From Nocardiopsis endophytica (GTDB lineage Bacteria; Actinomycetota; Actinomycetes; Streptosporangiales; Streptosporangiaceae), in assembly GCF_027706725.1 (NCBI RefSeq), contig NZ_JAQFWQ010000079.1, forward strand, positions 1-33,839: 33,839 nucleotides of DNA, in the 5' to 3' direction. Position 1 is the first letter of the stretch. Each line of letters begins with the position of its first letter. The notes under the pieces were generated by a model. It had not been told where the DNA came from, searched no databases, and saw only the letters and a program-made list of their open reading frames with translations. Made by a program: the position numbers and the translations under genes. Shown here in pieces: positions 7,515 to 14,421 of the stretch.

Positions 7515-9536
7515 ATGGTCCGCTCCTGGTACGAGCTCTCCGACTACGTCACTCTCAAGCGGGTGGGCGGTCTGCGCCTCTCGCCGGACGGGCGCAGGCT
7601 GGTGGCACCGGTGAGCGGCCTCAAGCCCGACGGCACCGCCTTCGGCACCTCCCTGTGGGAGATCGACCCCGAGGGCCGCGCCGAGCCGCGCCGCCTCACC
7701 CGGTCGGTCGAGGGCGAGGCCGCGCCCGCCTTCCTGCCCGACGGCTCCCTGCTCTTCTCCTCCAAGCGCCCCGACGCCGAGTCCAAGGAGGGCGGCGACA
7801 AGCCCGCCCTGTGGCTGCTGCCCGCCGACGGCGGCGAGGCCCGCCGCGTCGCCGCCCGCCCCGGCGGCATCGGCGCGGTGGCCGTCGCCCGCGACGCCGG
7901 GACCGTCGTCTTCGCCTCCGACACCCTGCCCGGCACCGCCGGCGCCGAGGAGGACGAGGACGCCCGCAAGGCCCGCAAGGACGCCGGGGTCACCGCGATC
8001 CTGCACGAGTCCTTCCCCGTCCGGCACTGGGACCACGATCTGGGCCCCGGCGAGCCCCGCCTGTTCGCCGCCGCGCCGCCCGCGGACGCCTCCGGCGCGC
8101 TGGGCGAGCCCGCCGATCTGACCCCGGCCCCCGGCAAGGCGCTGGTCAACGCCGACTTCGACGTCTCCCCGGACGGCACCACCGCGGTCATGGACTGGAC
8201 GGTCATCGGCCCGGCCGCCCAGCCGCGCGACCGGCTGGTGGCCGTGGACACCGCCACCGGCGCCACCCGCGTCCTGGCCGAGGACCCCGAGCGCGACTTC
8301 TCTGCGCCCTCCTTCGCCCCGGACGGCCGCTCCGTCGTCGCGATCCGCTCCTACGACGGCGCACCCGGCGGCGAGCCCCGCGACGCCACCCTGTGGGTGG
8401 TCGACGCCGCCACCGGCGAGGGCCGCGACGTGCTGGCCGGCTCCGAGCTGTGGCCGCGCGAGGCCGCCTGGTCGGCCGACTCCCGGTCGCTGTTCTTCAT
8501 CGCCGACGAGAACGGCCGCCGCCCCGTCTTCCGCCTCGACCTGGACACCTCCCGCCTGACTCGCGTCACCGGCGACGACGGCGCCTACAGCGCCCTGCAG
8601 CCCGCCCGCGACGGCGCCGCGCTGTACGCCCTGCGCGACTCCTGGGACGAGCCGCCCACACCGGTGCGCCTGGACCCGGTCGCCGAGGACGGGCTCCCCG
8701 TCCGCCTGCCCGCCCCCGACCTGCCGCTCCAGGTCCCCGGGCGCCTCACCGAGGTGGAGGCCCGGGCCGACGACGGCACCCGCGTGCGGTCCTGGCTGGT
8801 GCTGCCCGAGGAGGCCTCCGCCGACTCGCCGGCGCCGCTGCTGCTGTGGATCCACGGCGGCCCCTACATGAGCTTCAACGGCTGGTCCTGGCGGTGGAAC
8901 CCGTGGCTGCTCGCCGCCCGCGGCTACGCCGTCCTGCTGCCCGACCCCGCCCTGTCCACCGGCTACGGCCAGGACATGCTCCGCCGCGCCTGGGGGACCT
9001 GGGGGCCGCGCACCTTCGCCGACCTGATGGCGGCCGTCGACGCCGCCACGGCCCGCGACGACGTCGACGGCGAGCGCACCGCCGCCATGGGCGGCTCCTT
9101 CGGCGGCTACATGGCCAACTGGGTGGCCGGGCACACCGACCGCTTCAAGGCGGTCGTCACCCACGCCTCGCTGTGGGACCTGGAGTCCTTCAGCTCCTCC
9201 ACCGACCTGCCGCCGGCCTGGACGGCCGAGTTCGGCGACCCCGACACCTCGCCCGAGCGGTACCGGGCCGCCTCGCCGCACCGCGCGGCCGACAGCGTGC
9301 GCACCCCGGTGCTCGTCATCCACGGCGACAAGGACTACCGGGTGCCCATCGGCCAGGGCCTGCAGCTGTGGTGGGACCTGATGCGCCGGGAGGTGGACGC
9401 CAAGTTCCTCTACTTCCCGGACGAGAACCACTGGGTCCTCGCGCCCGGCAACATCGCGGTCTGGTACGAGACGGTGTTCGCCTTCCTCGACCACCACGTG
9501 CTGGGCAAGGAATGGAAGCGGCCCGAGCACCTGTAG
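7515..9536 (+). CDS. S9 family serine peptidase (prolyl oligopeptidase / acylaminoacyl-peptidase type)
   Basis: The 673-residue protein has an N-terminal WD40-like beta-propeller region (about 1-400, with phrases such as LRLSPDGRRL and SPDGTTAVMDW) and a C-terminal alpha/beta-hydrolase domain. The catalytic triad is visible: Ser528 in GGSFGGYMANW, Asp607 in HGDKDYRVP and His639 in DENHWVL. Members cleave short peptides, and the propeller restricts access of large proteins. There is no signal peptide, so action on cytoplasmic peptides is likely. The ATG at 7515 has GAGGGAGGAAG just upstream. The next gene starts 39 bp after its stop on the same strand, so the two are probably co-transcribed. 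The precise specificity (prolyl, acyl-aminoacyl or dipeptidyl) is not decided by the sequence. Confidence 0.92.
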   Translation: MVRSWYELSDYVTLKRVGGLRLSPDGRRLVAPVSGLKPDGTAFGTSLWEIDPEGRAEPRRLTRSVEGEAAPAFLPDGSLLFSSKRPDAESKEGGDKPALWLLPADGGEARRVAARPGGIGAVAVARDAGTVVFASDTLPGTAGAEEDEDARKARKDAGVTAILHESFPVRHWDHDLGPGEPRLFAAAPPADASGALGEPADLTPAPGKALVNADFDVSPDGTTAVMDWTVIGPAAQPRDRLVAVDTATGATRVLAEDPERDFSAPSFAPDGRSVVAIRSYDGAPGGEPRDATLWVVDAATGEGRDVLAGSELWPREAAWSADSRSLFFIADENGRRPVFRLDLDTSRLTRVTGDDGAYSALQPARDGAALYALRDSWDEPPTPVRLDPVAEDGLPVRLPAPDLPLQVPGRLTEVEARADDGTRVRSWLVLPEEASADSPAPLLLWIHGGPYMSFNGWSWRWNPWLLAARGYAVLLPDPALSTGYGQDMLRRAWGTWGPRTFADLMAAVDAATARDDVDGERTAAMGGSFGGYMANWVAGHTDRFKAVVTHASLWDLESFSSSTDLPPAWTAEFGDPDTSPERYRAASPHRAADSVRTPVLVIHGDKDYRVPIGQGLQLWWDLMRREVDAKFLYFPDENHWVLAPGNIAVWYETVFAFLDHHVLGKEWKRPEHL

Positions 9537-9574
9537 GCGCCGGGCGGAGAAACGACGGAACCGGGGGGACGTAC

Positions 9575-10405
9575 ATGGCAACCGAGGAGGGCGCCGCGCC
9601 CGCGGCCGACCCGCGCGCGCTGGCCGAACTGGCCGAGCGCACCGCCGCCGAGGCGGGCCGGGTCGCGGCCGAGGGGCAGGAGGGCATCGGGGTGCTCGAC
9701 ACCAAGAGCACCCCGACCGACGTGGTCACCGAGATGGACCGGCGGGTCGAGGAGCTGGTCCGCAAGCGCCTGCTGGAGGTCCGCCCCGGGGACGCGGTGC
9801 TCGGCGAGGAGGGCGGCGAGGAGGCCGGTTCGGCCGGCGGCGTGCGCTGGATCGTCGACCCCATCGACGGCACCGTCAACTACCTGTACGGGCGCGAGGA
9901 GTGGGCGGTGAGCATCGCCGCCGAGGTGGACGGGGAGGTGGTCGCCGGTGCCGTGGTCGCCCCCCGCCTGGGCGACACCTACACCGCCGTGCTGGGCGCC
10001 GGGGCGTTCTGTAACGGCGCGCCGCTGCGGGCGGGCCCCGCGCCCGCCCCGGAGCTGGCGCTGGTGGCGACCGGGTTCGGCTACGACCCGCGTCGCCGCG
10101 CCCACCAGGCGGAGGTGCTGCGCTCGGTGCTGCCGCGGGTGCGCGACATCCGCCGGGGCGGGTCGGCGGCGATCGACATCTGCTCGCTGGCGCGCGGCCG
10201 CGCCGACGCCTACTACGAGCGCGGCCTCAACCCGTGGGACTGGGCGGCGGCCTGCCTGGTGGCCCGGGAGGCGGGGCTGCGCGTGGAGGGCCTGCACGGG
10301 GCGCCGCCCAGCAGCGACCTGACCATCGCCGCGGGCCCCGGCCTGTTCGAGAGCCTGCACGCGATGCTGGAGCCCCTGGGCGCCGACACCGACGGCCCGG
10401 CGTAG
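9575..10405 (+). CDS. Inositol monophosphatase family protein
   Basis: This 276-residue member of the Mg2+-dependent, Li+-sensitive phosphatase family has the two metal-binding signatures. WIVDPIDGTVNYLYG starts at Trp92 (Asp95 and Asp98 are ligands), and NPWDWAAACLVAREAG contains Asp222. An upstream Glu pair in LGEEGG supplies the third ligand position. Family members dephosphorylate inositol-1-phosphate, histidinol phosphate, fructose-1,6-bisphosphate or PAP. In actinobacteria the inositol and histidinol-phosphate functions are the most likely, and I cannot choose between them. The ATG at 9575 has GGGGGGAC upstream. The gene follows the S9 peptidase by 39 bp. Its downstream neighbour is convergent, with two hairpins in between. 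Confidence 0.88.
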   Translation: MATEEGAAPAADPRALAELAERTAAEAGRVAAEGQEGIGVLDTKSTPTDVVTEMDRRVEELVRKRLLEVRPGDAVLGEEGGEEAGSAGGVRWIVDPIDGTVNYLYGREEWAVSIAAEVDGEVVAGAVVAPRLGDTYTAVLGAGAFCNGAPLRAGPAPAPELALVATGFGYDPRRRAHQAEVLRSVLPRVRDIRRGGSAAIDICSLARGRADAYYERGLNPWDWAAACLVAREAGLRVEGLHGAPPSSDLTIAAGPGLFESLHAMLEPLGADTDGPA

Positions 10406-10423
10406 CGGACGCCCCTGATCCCC

Positions 10424-10480
10424 GTTGGTCTCGGGGAGAACGGCGCCACCGGCGCGAGGGTCTCTTCTCCCGAGACCGAC
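10424..10480. repeat. Inverted repeat of the GGTCTCGGG family (copy A)
   Basis: GTTGGTCTCGGGGAGAA at 10424-10440 pairs with TTCTCCCGAGACCGAC at 10465-10480, with one mismatch and one bulged G. The 24-base interior holds a small hairpin of its own. It lies 18 bp after the phosphatase stop codon and before a convergent gene. It matches the arm pattern of the elements at 15637, 15731, 20736 and 23303. Confidence 0.75.
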
Positions 10481-10503
10481 GCGAAAGGGGCCCAGACGCG
10501 CGG

Positions 10504-10533
10504 CGGCCGGCCGCGGATTCCCGCGGCCGGCCG
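10504..10533 (-). terminator. Perfect 13-bp hairpin downstream of the small protein gene
   Basis: CGGCCGGCCGCGG (10504-10516) pairs perfectly with 10521-10533 over a four-base ATTC loop. It lies 21 bp beyond the stop codon of the 55-residue gene. It is likely the terminator of that gene and could also work in the opposite direction. Confidence 0.75.
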
Positions 10534-10554
10534 TGCGGTTCCTGGGGGACCGGG

Positions 10555-10722
10555 TCAGGCGCAGTCGGCGTTGACACCGTTCCGGGCGGCGATGCGCTTG
10601 AGGTCTTCGAGCTCGGAGGAGTGCATCTCGGCCAGGAAGTCGTCGCCGGCCGCGCGGGCCGCCTGAAGCGACGTGTAGGTCTCCGTGATACGGCCGTTGA
10701 TCTCCGCGAGGAACTCGCCCAT
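10555..10722 (-). CDS. Small conserved actinobacterial protein, 55 residues
   Basis: The reverse strand from 10722 reads MGEFLAEINGRITETYTSLQ, continues as an amphipathic helical protein, and ends NGVNADCA with a TGA at 10555. A near-ideal ribosome site, GAGGTGA, lies 4-10 bases before the ATG, and a perfect terminator follows the stop. It resembles very small helical proteins seen in other actinomycete genomes (pattern L..I...L.......A...GD.......E.EDL.RIA..), but I know no function for it. It is shorter than the usual size cut-off for gene prediction and easily missed. There is no membrane segment or signal. It has a single Cys, next to last. An AT-rich patch (ACTCTAAAAG) lies just upstream. 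Confidence 0.8.
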   Translation of the reverse strand: MGEFLAEINGRITETYTSLQAARAAGDDFLAEMHSSELEDLKRIAARNGVNADCA

Positions 10723-10916
10723 GTTCACCTCACTCTAAAAGCACGTCCGGTGTTGCTCCGGGTCACTGCGCTGTGACACGGCGGATGCGTCCCGGTCCGC
10801 GGTGCGGATCCGGAACGCGGTGGCGGAACGGCGTCCCGCCTCTCGGGGATGGCGGGCGCCTGCGGCTCCAGGCCATACCCGCCCCTCCGGTCCGGTGAAA
10901 CCCCCTGTGTAGGGCG

Positions 10917-10981
10917 TGATCGATCCGTGATGGAAGGTGCCGGCGGCCGTCGGGTCCGTGGGCCCCGCCTCCTGATCGATC
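10917..10981. promoter_or_regulatory. Paired TGATCGATC motifs upstream of the small gene
   Basis: TGATCGATC occurs at 10917-10925 and again at 10973-10981, 56 bp start to start. The core GATCGATC is self-complementary. Both copies lie in the 10723-11150 gap, which shows no credible gene. They could be operator sites or chance. Confidence 0.25.
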
Positions 10982-11150
10982 ATCCCAGGGGTGTGTGAGC
11001 CCCCGCACCCGGGTACCCCTTTCGCGTCACGCCCGCCGGGGCCGCCGGGCGGCCGTGCGGCCGCGCTCGGCGGCGTGCGCCCCGGCCACCAGGGGATTCG
11101 GGTGCGGCGGGGTGGCCTACAGCACATCCGGCCGTTCGCGCCACCGCTTA

Positions 11151-11179
11151 CTTGTTTCTTATTCTGTATGTGTCAGATT
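11151..11179 (+). promoter_or_regulatory. Candidate sigma-70-type promoter for the structured RNA / cutRS leader
   Basis: This is the most AT-rich patch for a kilobase around. TTGTTT (11151-11156) and CAGATT (11174-11179) are separated by exactly 17 bp. Transcription would begin near 11186, which is where the first stem of the downstream RNA structure starts. An alternative -10, TATTCT, overlaps at 11159-11164. Confidence 0.5.
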
Positions 11180-11185
11180 CGAGAT

Positions 11186-11471
11186 GTGCGGGGTGAACGG
11201 CCCTTGCCGGCGGTTGGGGGATGCGCCGGCAGGGGCTCCCGCACAGGGGGAAAAACGGTGGCCCGGTCCCGTTGGGGGACGGGGCCGGGCCCCGTACTCC
11301 GTTCCCCGGCGGCAGCCGCGGTTTGCCGCACGGCCGTACCGCCCCTACGTTGGCGGCGGGCGGGGCTTACCCCGCCCTTATCCGGGCCGTGCGATAACTG
11401 GCAGAGCGCGGCCGGGGACCACAGACGCCGCTGCCGGTGTGTTGGGGGATGCGCCGGCAGCGGCTTTTCTT
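11186..11471 (+). ncRNA. Candidate structured RNA or leader with repeated GTTGGGGGA loops
   Basis: The segment folds into ordered hairpins. Structure 1: GTGCGGG (11186-11192) pairs with CCCGCAC (11238-11244), enclosing CCCTTGCCGGCG / CGCCGGCAGGGG (one wobble) that ends in a GTTGGGGGATG loop. Structure 2: 11260-11272 pairs with 11279-11291 (one wobble) and again shows GTTGGGGGA at its tip. Structure 3: GCACGGCC (11328-11335) pairs with GGCCGTGC (11385-11392) and encloses a perfect 8-bp hairpin (11358-11377). Structure 4: CCGCTGCCGG (11428-11437) pairs with CCGGCAGCGG (11454-11463) around the third GTTGGGGGAT loop, followed by CTTTTCTT. A 20-base identity links 11213-11232 and 11441-11460. I do not recognise a known riboswitch class. 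It could be a small RNA ending near 11471 or a regulated leader of the cutRS-like genes. Read on the other strand, structure 2 is followed by a T5 run, so an antisense transcript is also possible. Confidence 0.55.
11428..11471 (+). terminator. Intrinsic terminator 30 bp ahead of the cutR start codon
   Basis: A perfect 10-bp GC-rich stem with a 16-base loop is followed directly by CTTTTCTT, an unusual T-run for this genome. It lies between a candidate promoter and the response-regulator gene. It therefore either ends a small RNA or attenuates transcription into cutRS. Its loop carries the same GTTGGGGGAT motif as the hairpin at 11202-11235. Confidence 0.6.
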
Positions 11472-11500
11472 GTTCGGGTGCCGCGAGGAGAAGGACGGCT

Positions 11501-12154
11501 GTGCGCGTACTTGTGGTCGAGGACGAGCAGGTCCTCGCTGACACCATCGCCGTGGGACTGCGGCGCGAGTCCATGGCCGTCGACGTCGTCTACGACGGGG
11601 ACAGCGCCCTGGAGCACGCCGGGGTCAACGACTACGACGTGGTGATCCTCGACCGCGACCTGCCCGGCGTGCACGGCGACGACGTGGCGCGCGCGCTGGT
11701 GGAGCAGAGCTACAACGGCCGCATCCTCATGCTCACCGCATCCGGCCAGCTGGAGGACAAGGTCGAGGGGCTCAGCCTGGGCGCCGACGACTACATGGCC
11801 AAGCCCTTCGCCTTCGCCGAGCTGGTGGCGCGCGTGCGGGCGCTGGCCCGCCGCGCCGCCCCGCCGCTGCCCCCGGTCCTCAAGCGCAACGGCATCGTCC
11901 TGGACCCGGCCAACCACACCGTGGAGCGCGACGGCCGGGACATCCCGCTCACGCCCAAGGAGTTCGCCGTCCTGGAGGTGCTCATGCGCGCCAACGGCAC
12001 CGTGGTCAGCGCCGAGGGGCTGCTGGAGAAGGCCTGGGACGAGAACGCCGACCCCTTCACCAACGTCGTCCGGGTCACCGTGATGACCCTGCGCAAGAAG
12101 CTCGGCGAGCCGCCCATCGTGCACACCGTCCCCGGCGCGGGGTACCGGCTGTGA
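11501..12154 (+). CDS. cutR: OmpR-type response regulator, CutR-like
   Basis: The 217-residue protein has a receiver domain (1-115) with the acidic pair Glu7/Asp8, the phospho-acceptor Asp51 in VVILDRDLPG, and Lys in DDYMAKPFAF. A winged-helix DNA-binding domain follows (about 128-217), ending VRVTVMTLRKKLGEPPIVHTVPGAGYRL. The phrases GLRRESMAVDVVYDG, NDYDVVILDRDLPGVHGDDV and AWDENADPFTNVVRVTVMTL match Streptomyces CutR as I remember it. The GTG at 11501 is chosen because the fold starts at once (MRVLVVEDE) and GAGGAGAAGG lies 7-16 bases before it. The kinase gene overlaps its end by 4 bp. CutRS has been linked in Streptomyces to actinorhodin control and secretion stress. The target genes here are unknown. 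Confidence 0.9.
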   Translation: MRVLVVEDEQVLADTIAVGLRRESMAVDVVYDGDSALEHAGVNDYDVVILDRDLPGVHGDDVARALVEQSYNGRILMLTASGQLEDKVEGLSLGADDYMAKPFAFAELVARVRALARRAAPPLPPVLKRNGIVLDPANHTVERDGRDIPLTPKEFAVLEVLMRANGTVVSAEGLLEKAWDENADPFTNVVRVTVMTLRKKLGEPPIVHTVPGAGYRL

Positions 12155-13467
12155 GCAGCGGCGGCGACGCCGGGCGGCAGGGCCCCGCGACCGACCCGGT
12201 CACCGCGGTCCCCGAGGGCGAGGTCCCGGCCACCCCGCCCGGCGAGACCGGCACCTGGCGGCGGCTGAGCCCCCAGCCCGCGAACCCCCCGACCCCGCCC
12301 GCCGGGAACAACCTGGGCGGCCAGGTCACCGAGGGGCTGCACCGCTTCACCGACAACATGAGCCTGCGGGCGCGGCTCACCCTCATCTACGGGATGCTGT
12401 TCTTCGCCGCCGGCTCGCTGCTGGTGCTGCTGAACTACATCATCGTCGCCGGGGTGCTGGGCGGGCTCACCTTCAAGCCGGCCGACGACATCAGCATCGC
12501 CCAGGCCGAGGCGATGAAGAACAGCTTCATCGAGGCGGTCCTGGCCTCGCTCACCCGCTGGTCGGTGCTGGCGCTGGTGGTGGTCGGCCTGCTCGCGGTG
12601 GGCCTGGGGTACGCGGTGGCCGGGCGGGCGCTGTCGCCGCTGCAGAAGATCACCCGCACCGCGCGCCGCCTGTCCGAGCGCTCCCTGCACGAGCGCATCG
12701 CCCTGGGCGGGCCCGACGACGAGATCCGCGAGCTCGCCGACACCTTCGACGCGATGCTGGAGCGGCTGGACCGCGCCTTCGACGGGCAGCGCCGCTTCGT
12801 CGCCAACGCCTCACACGAGCTGCGCACCCCGCTGGCGATCAACCGCACCCTGCTGGAGGTCGCCCTCAGCGACCCCGAGGCCTCCGCCGACCTCAAGACC
12901 GTCGGGCGCACCCTGCTGGAGACCAACTCCCGCCACGAGCGCCTCATCGACGGCCTGCTCTTCCTCGCCAAGAGCGACCGGGAGCTGGAGGTGCGCACGC
13001 TGGTCGACATGGGCGAGCTGACCGAGTCGGTGCTCAGCCAGCTCTCCGGCGACCTGGACGCCTCCGGCCTGCAGGTCCGCACCGACCTGCGCCCGGCGCG
13101 CGTCACCGGCGACCCGGTGCTGCTGGAGCGCCTGGCGGGCAACCTGGTGGAGAACGCCCTGCGGTACAACACCGAGGACGGCGAGATCACCGTGCGCAGC
13201 GGCATGTACGAGGGCTTCCCCGCCATCCAGGTGGAGAACTCCGGCCCGGTGGTGCCCGCCTACGAGATCGAGGGCCTGTTCGAGCCCTTCCGCCGCTCCA
13301 CCGGCAACCGGGTGGCCTCCGGCAAGAGCGCCGGGCTGGGGCTGTCCATCGTCCGCTCGGTGGTGCGCGCCCACGGCGGCAGCGTCAGCGTGTGGCCCCG
13401 CGCCGGCGGCGGCCTGGTCGTCACCGTCTCCTTCCCCGCCGCGGGCCGTGAACAAGCGGGTGTGTAA
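12151..13467 (+). CDS. cutS: Sensor histidine kinase, CutS-like
   Basis: This 438-residue membrane kinase is translationally coupled to the regulator through a GTGA overlap. Residues 1-70 are a Pro/Gly-rich cytoplasmic extension. TM1 lies at about 76-104 and TM2 at about 136-157, with only about 30 residues between them outside the membrane. A HAMP domain follows (about 158-212), then the phospho-acceptor His222 in ASHELRTPLA. The ATPase domain has NLVENALRYN and a G-box GKSAGLGLSIV. The whole protein contains no cysteine. As I recall, Streptomyces CutS has two conserved cysteines in its external loop, so signal sensing may differ here. The GTG at 12151 is the only start consistent with the overlap. 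Later in-frame starts would shorten the disordered N-terminus only. Confidence 0.88.
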   Translation: MSSGGDAGRQGPATDPVTAVPEGEVPATPPGETGTWRRLSPQPANPPTPPAGNNLGGQVTEGLHRFTDNMSLRARLTLIYGMLFFAAGSLLVLLNYIIVAGVLGGLTFKPADDISIAQAEAMKNSFIEAVLASLTRWSVLALVVVGLLAVGLGYAVAGRALSPLQKITRTARRLSERSLHERIALGGPDDEIRELADTFDAMLERLDRAFDGQRRFVANASHELRTPLAINRTLLEVALSDPEASADLKTVGRTLLETNSRHERLIDGLLFLAKSDRELEVRTLVDMGELTESVLSQLSGDLDASGLQVRTDLRPARVTGDPVLLERLAGNLVENALRYNTEDGEITVRSGMYEGFPAIQVENSGPVVPAYEIEGLFEPFRRSTGNRVASGKSAGLGLSIVRSVVRAHGGSVSVWPRAGGGLVVTVSFPAAGREQAGV

Positions 13468-13906
13468 CCGGCTGCGACCCCTCCCGGCGGCGTGATATCT
13501 ATACGTGTCCGACGACACGACCACCCCGGGTCCGCGCGGCTTGCGGCGGTGGGTAAGCTTCCCCGGGCGTGAACACGCGGGGAACTGCGCCTCGCGTGGG
13601 AGTTGCCGCCGCTACCTCGTGCGATGCACGGATCGACCCGCTGCCGTGCACGCGCCGGAAGCGGCCGCGGGAATGGGTCGGAAACGTTCGGGCGTTGGGT
13701 AGCACAGTCAGGGGGCCGTACCGGGGCGCGCCGCGCGCGGCCGGGTCCGGCCAACCACTGTCGCCATCCGGTGTGAGGACACCCGGGAGGGGTCACAGTC
13801 CTCTTACGCCGCCGGAATTTTCCGGCTGAACCGGGCACAAGATTGCGGTCTCAAGCGTTACACCCGCGCGACGAGGCAGAGAACTGAGGGGGATGGAGCA
13901 ACCAGA
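13468..13906. other. Intergenic region before the DUF4193 gene, with a palindrome at 13811-13826
   Basis: These 439 bp contain no gene I would support. GCCGGAATTTTCCGGC (13811-13826) is a perfect 16-bp palindrome, unusual in being AT-rich at its centre, about 80 bp upstream of the DUF4193 start. It may be an operator or a short hairpin. A second small dyad, GTGTCCGACGACAC, lies at 13505-13518. Promoter boxes are not clear. Confidence 0.4.
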
Positions 13907-14203
13907 ATGGCCACCGACTACGACAGCCCGCGCAAGACCGACGAGGACATGAGCGAGGACAGCCTGCAGGAGCTGCAGGCCCGGCGGGTCGACAAGGGCA
14001 CCAGCACCATCGACGTCGACCCCGACGAGGTCGCCGAGGGCATGGAGCTGCCCGGCGCCGACCTGTCCGGCGAGGAGCTCGCCGTGCGCGTGCTCCCGCG
14101 CCAGGCCGACGAGTTCACCTGCTCGCGCTGCTTCCTGGTGCACCACCGCAGCCAGCTCGCCGAGGAGCGGAAGGGACAGCTCGTCTGCAAGGAGTGCGCC
14201 TGA
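13907..14203 (+). CDS. DUF4193 zinc-ribbon protein
   Basis: This 98-residue acidic protein opens MATDYDSPRKTDEDMSEDSLQELQARR, the characteristic start of DUF4193, a family restricted to actinobacteria and without assigned function. Four cysteines at 72, 75, 94 and 97 (TCSRC and CKEC) form a probable zinc ribbon of the kind that binds nucleic acid or protein partners. There is no signal peptide or membrane segment. The ATG has GGATGGAG upstream. A terminator with a T-run follows at 14260, so the gene is likely a single transcription unit. It lies between cutRS and the dut region, an order I associate with Streptomyces as well. Confidence 0.93.
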   Translation: MATDYDSPRKTDEDMSEDSLQELQARRVDKGTSTIDVDPDEVAEGMELPGADLSGEELAVRVLPRQADEFTCSRCFLVHHRSQLAEERKGQLVCKECA

Positions 14204-14259
14204 ACCGGGTGCACTCCCCCTCCTCGGCGCCTCGCCGGCCGGCGGGCAACGACACCGCC

Positions 14260-14293
14260 GATGCGTCCCCGCCCAGGGGGCGCATCGCCTTTT
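14260..14293 (+). terminator. Intrinsic terminator of the DUF4193 gene
   Basis: GATGCGTCCCC (14260-14270) pairs with GGGGGCGCATC (14276-14286), with the mismatch or bulge at the T. GCCTTTT follows. It lies 57 bp after the stop codon. Confidence 0.75.
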
Positions 14294-14421
14294 CCGGGGG
14301 GAATTCCGGCCGCCGCCGGTTCGTTGGCCCCCTCTGAGGAACGCTGCGGACCACCGGAGCGCCCGCGCCGCGTGCGGCGCCGCCGGCGCTCCGCGGTCCC
14401 ACGAGGCCGAGGAGGACGCCC

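Noticed and set aside
6096-9581. A minus-strand open frame of over 1100 codons opposite ferrochelatase and the S9 peptidase
   Set aside because: It is the antisense shadow of two well-supported genes. Its translation is Gly/Val/Arg/Gln-rich with no domain.
10735-11127. Possible 130-residue minus-strand gene
   Set aside because: Pro/Arg/Gly-rich translation without recognisable features or ribosome site. It also overlaps the likely promoter region of the small gene.
11186-11500. ydaO-type c-di-AMP riboswitch upstream of cutR, suggested by a GGGGTGAAC stretch
   Set aside because: The later conserved parts of that riboswitch, such as CCGACAGCTAAC, are absent and the hairpin order does not fit.
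13505-13702. Possible 65-residue gene (GTG at 13505) between cutS and DUF4193
   Set aside because: No ribosome site, Arg/Gly-rich composition without pattern, and a dyad at its start. More likely non-coding.
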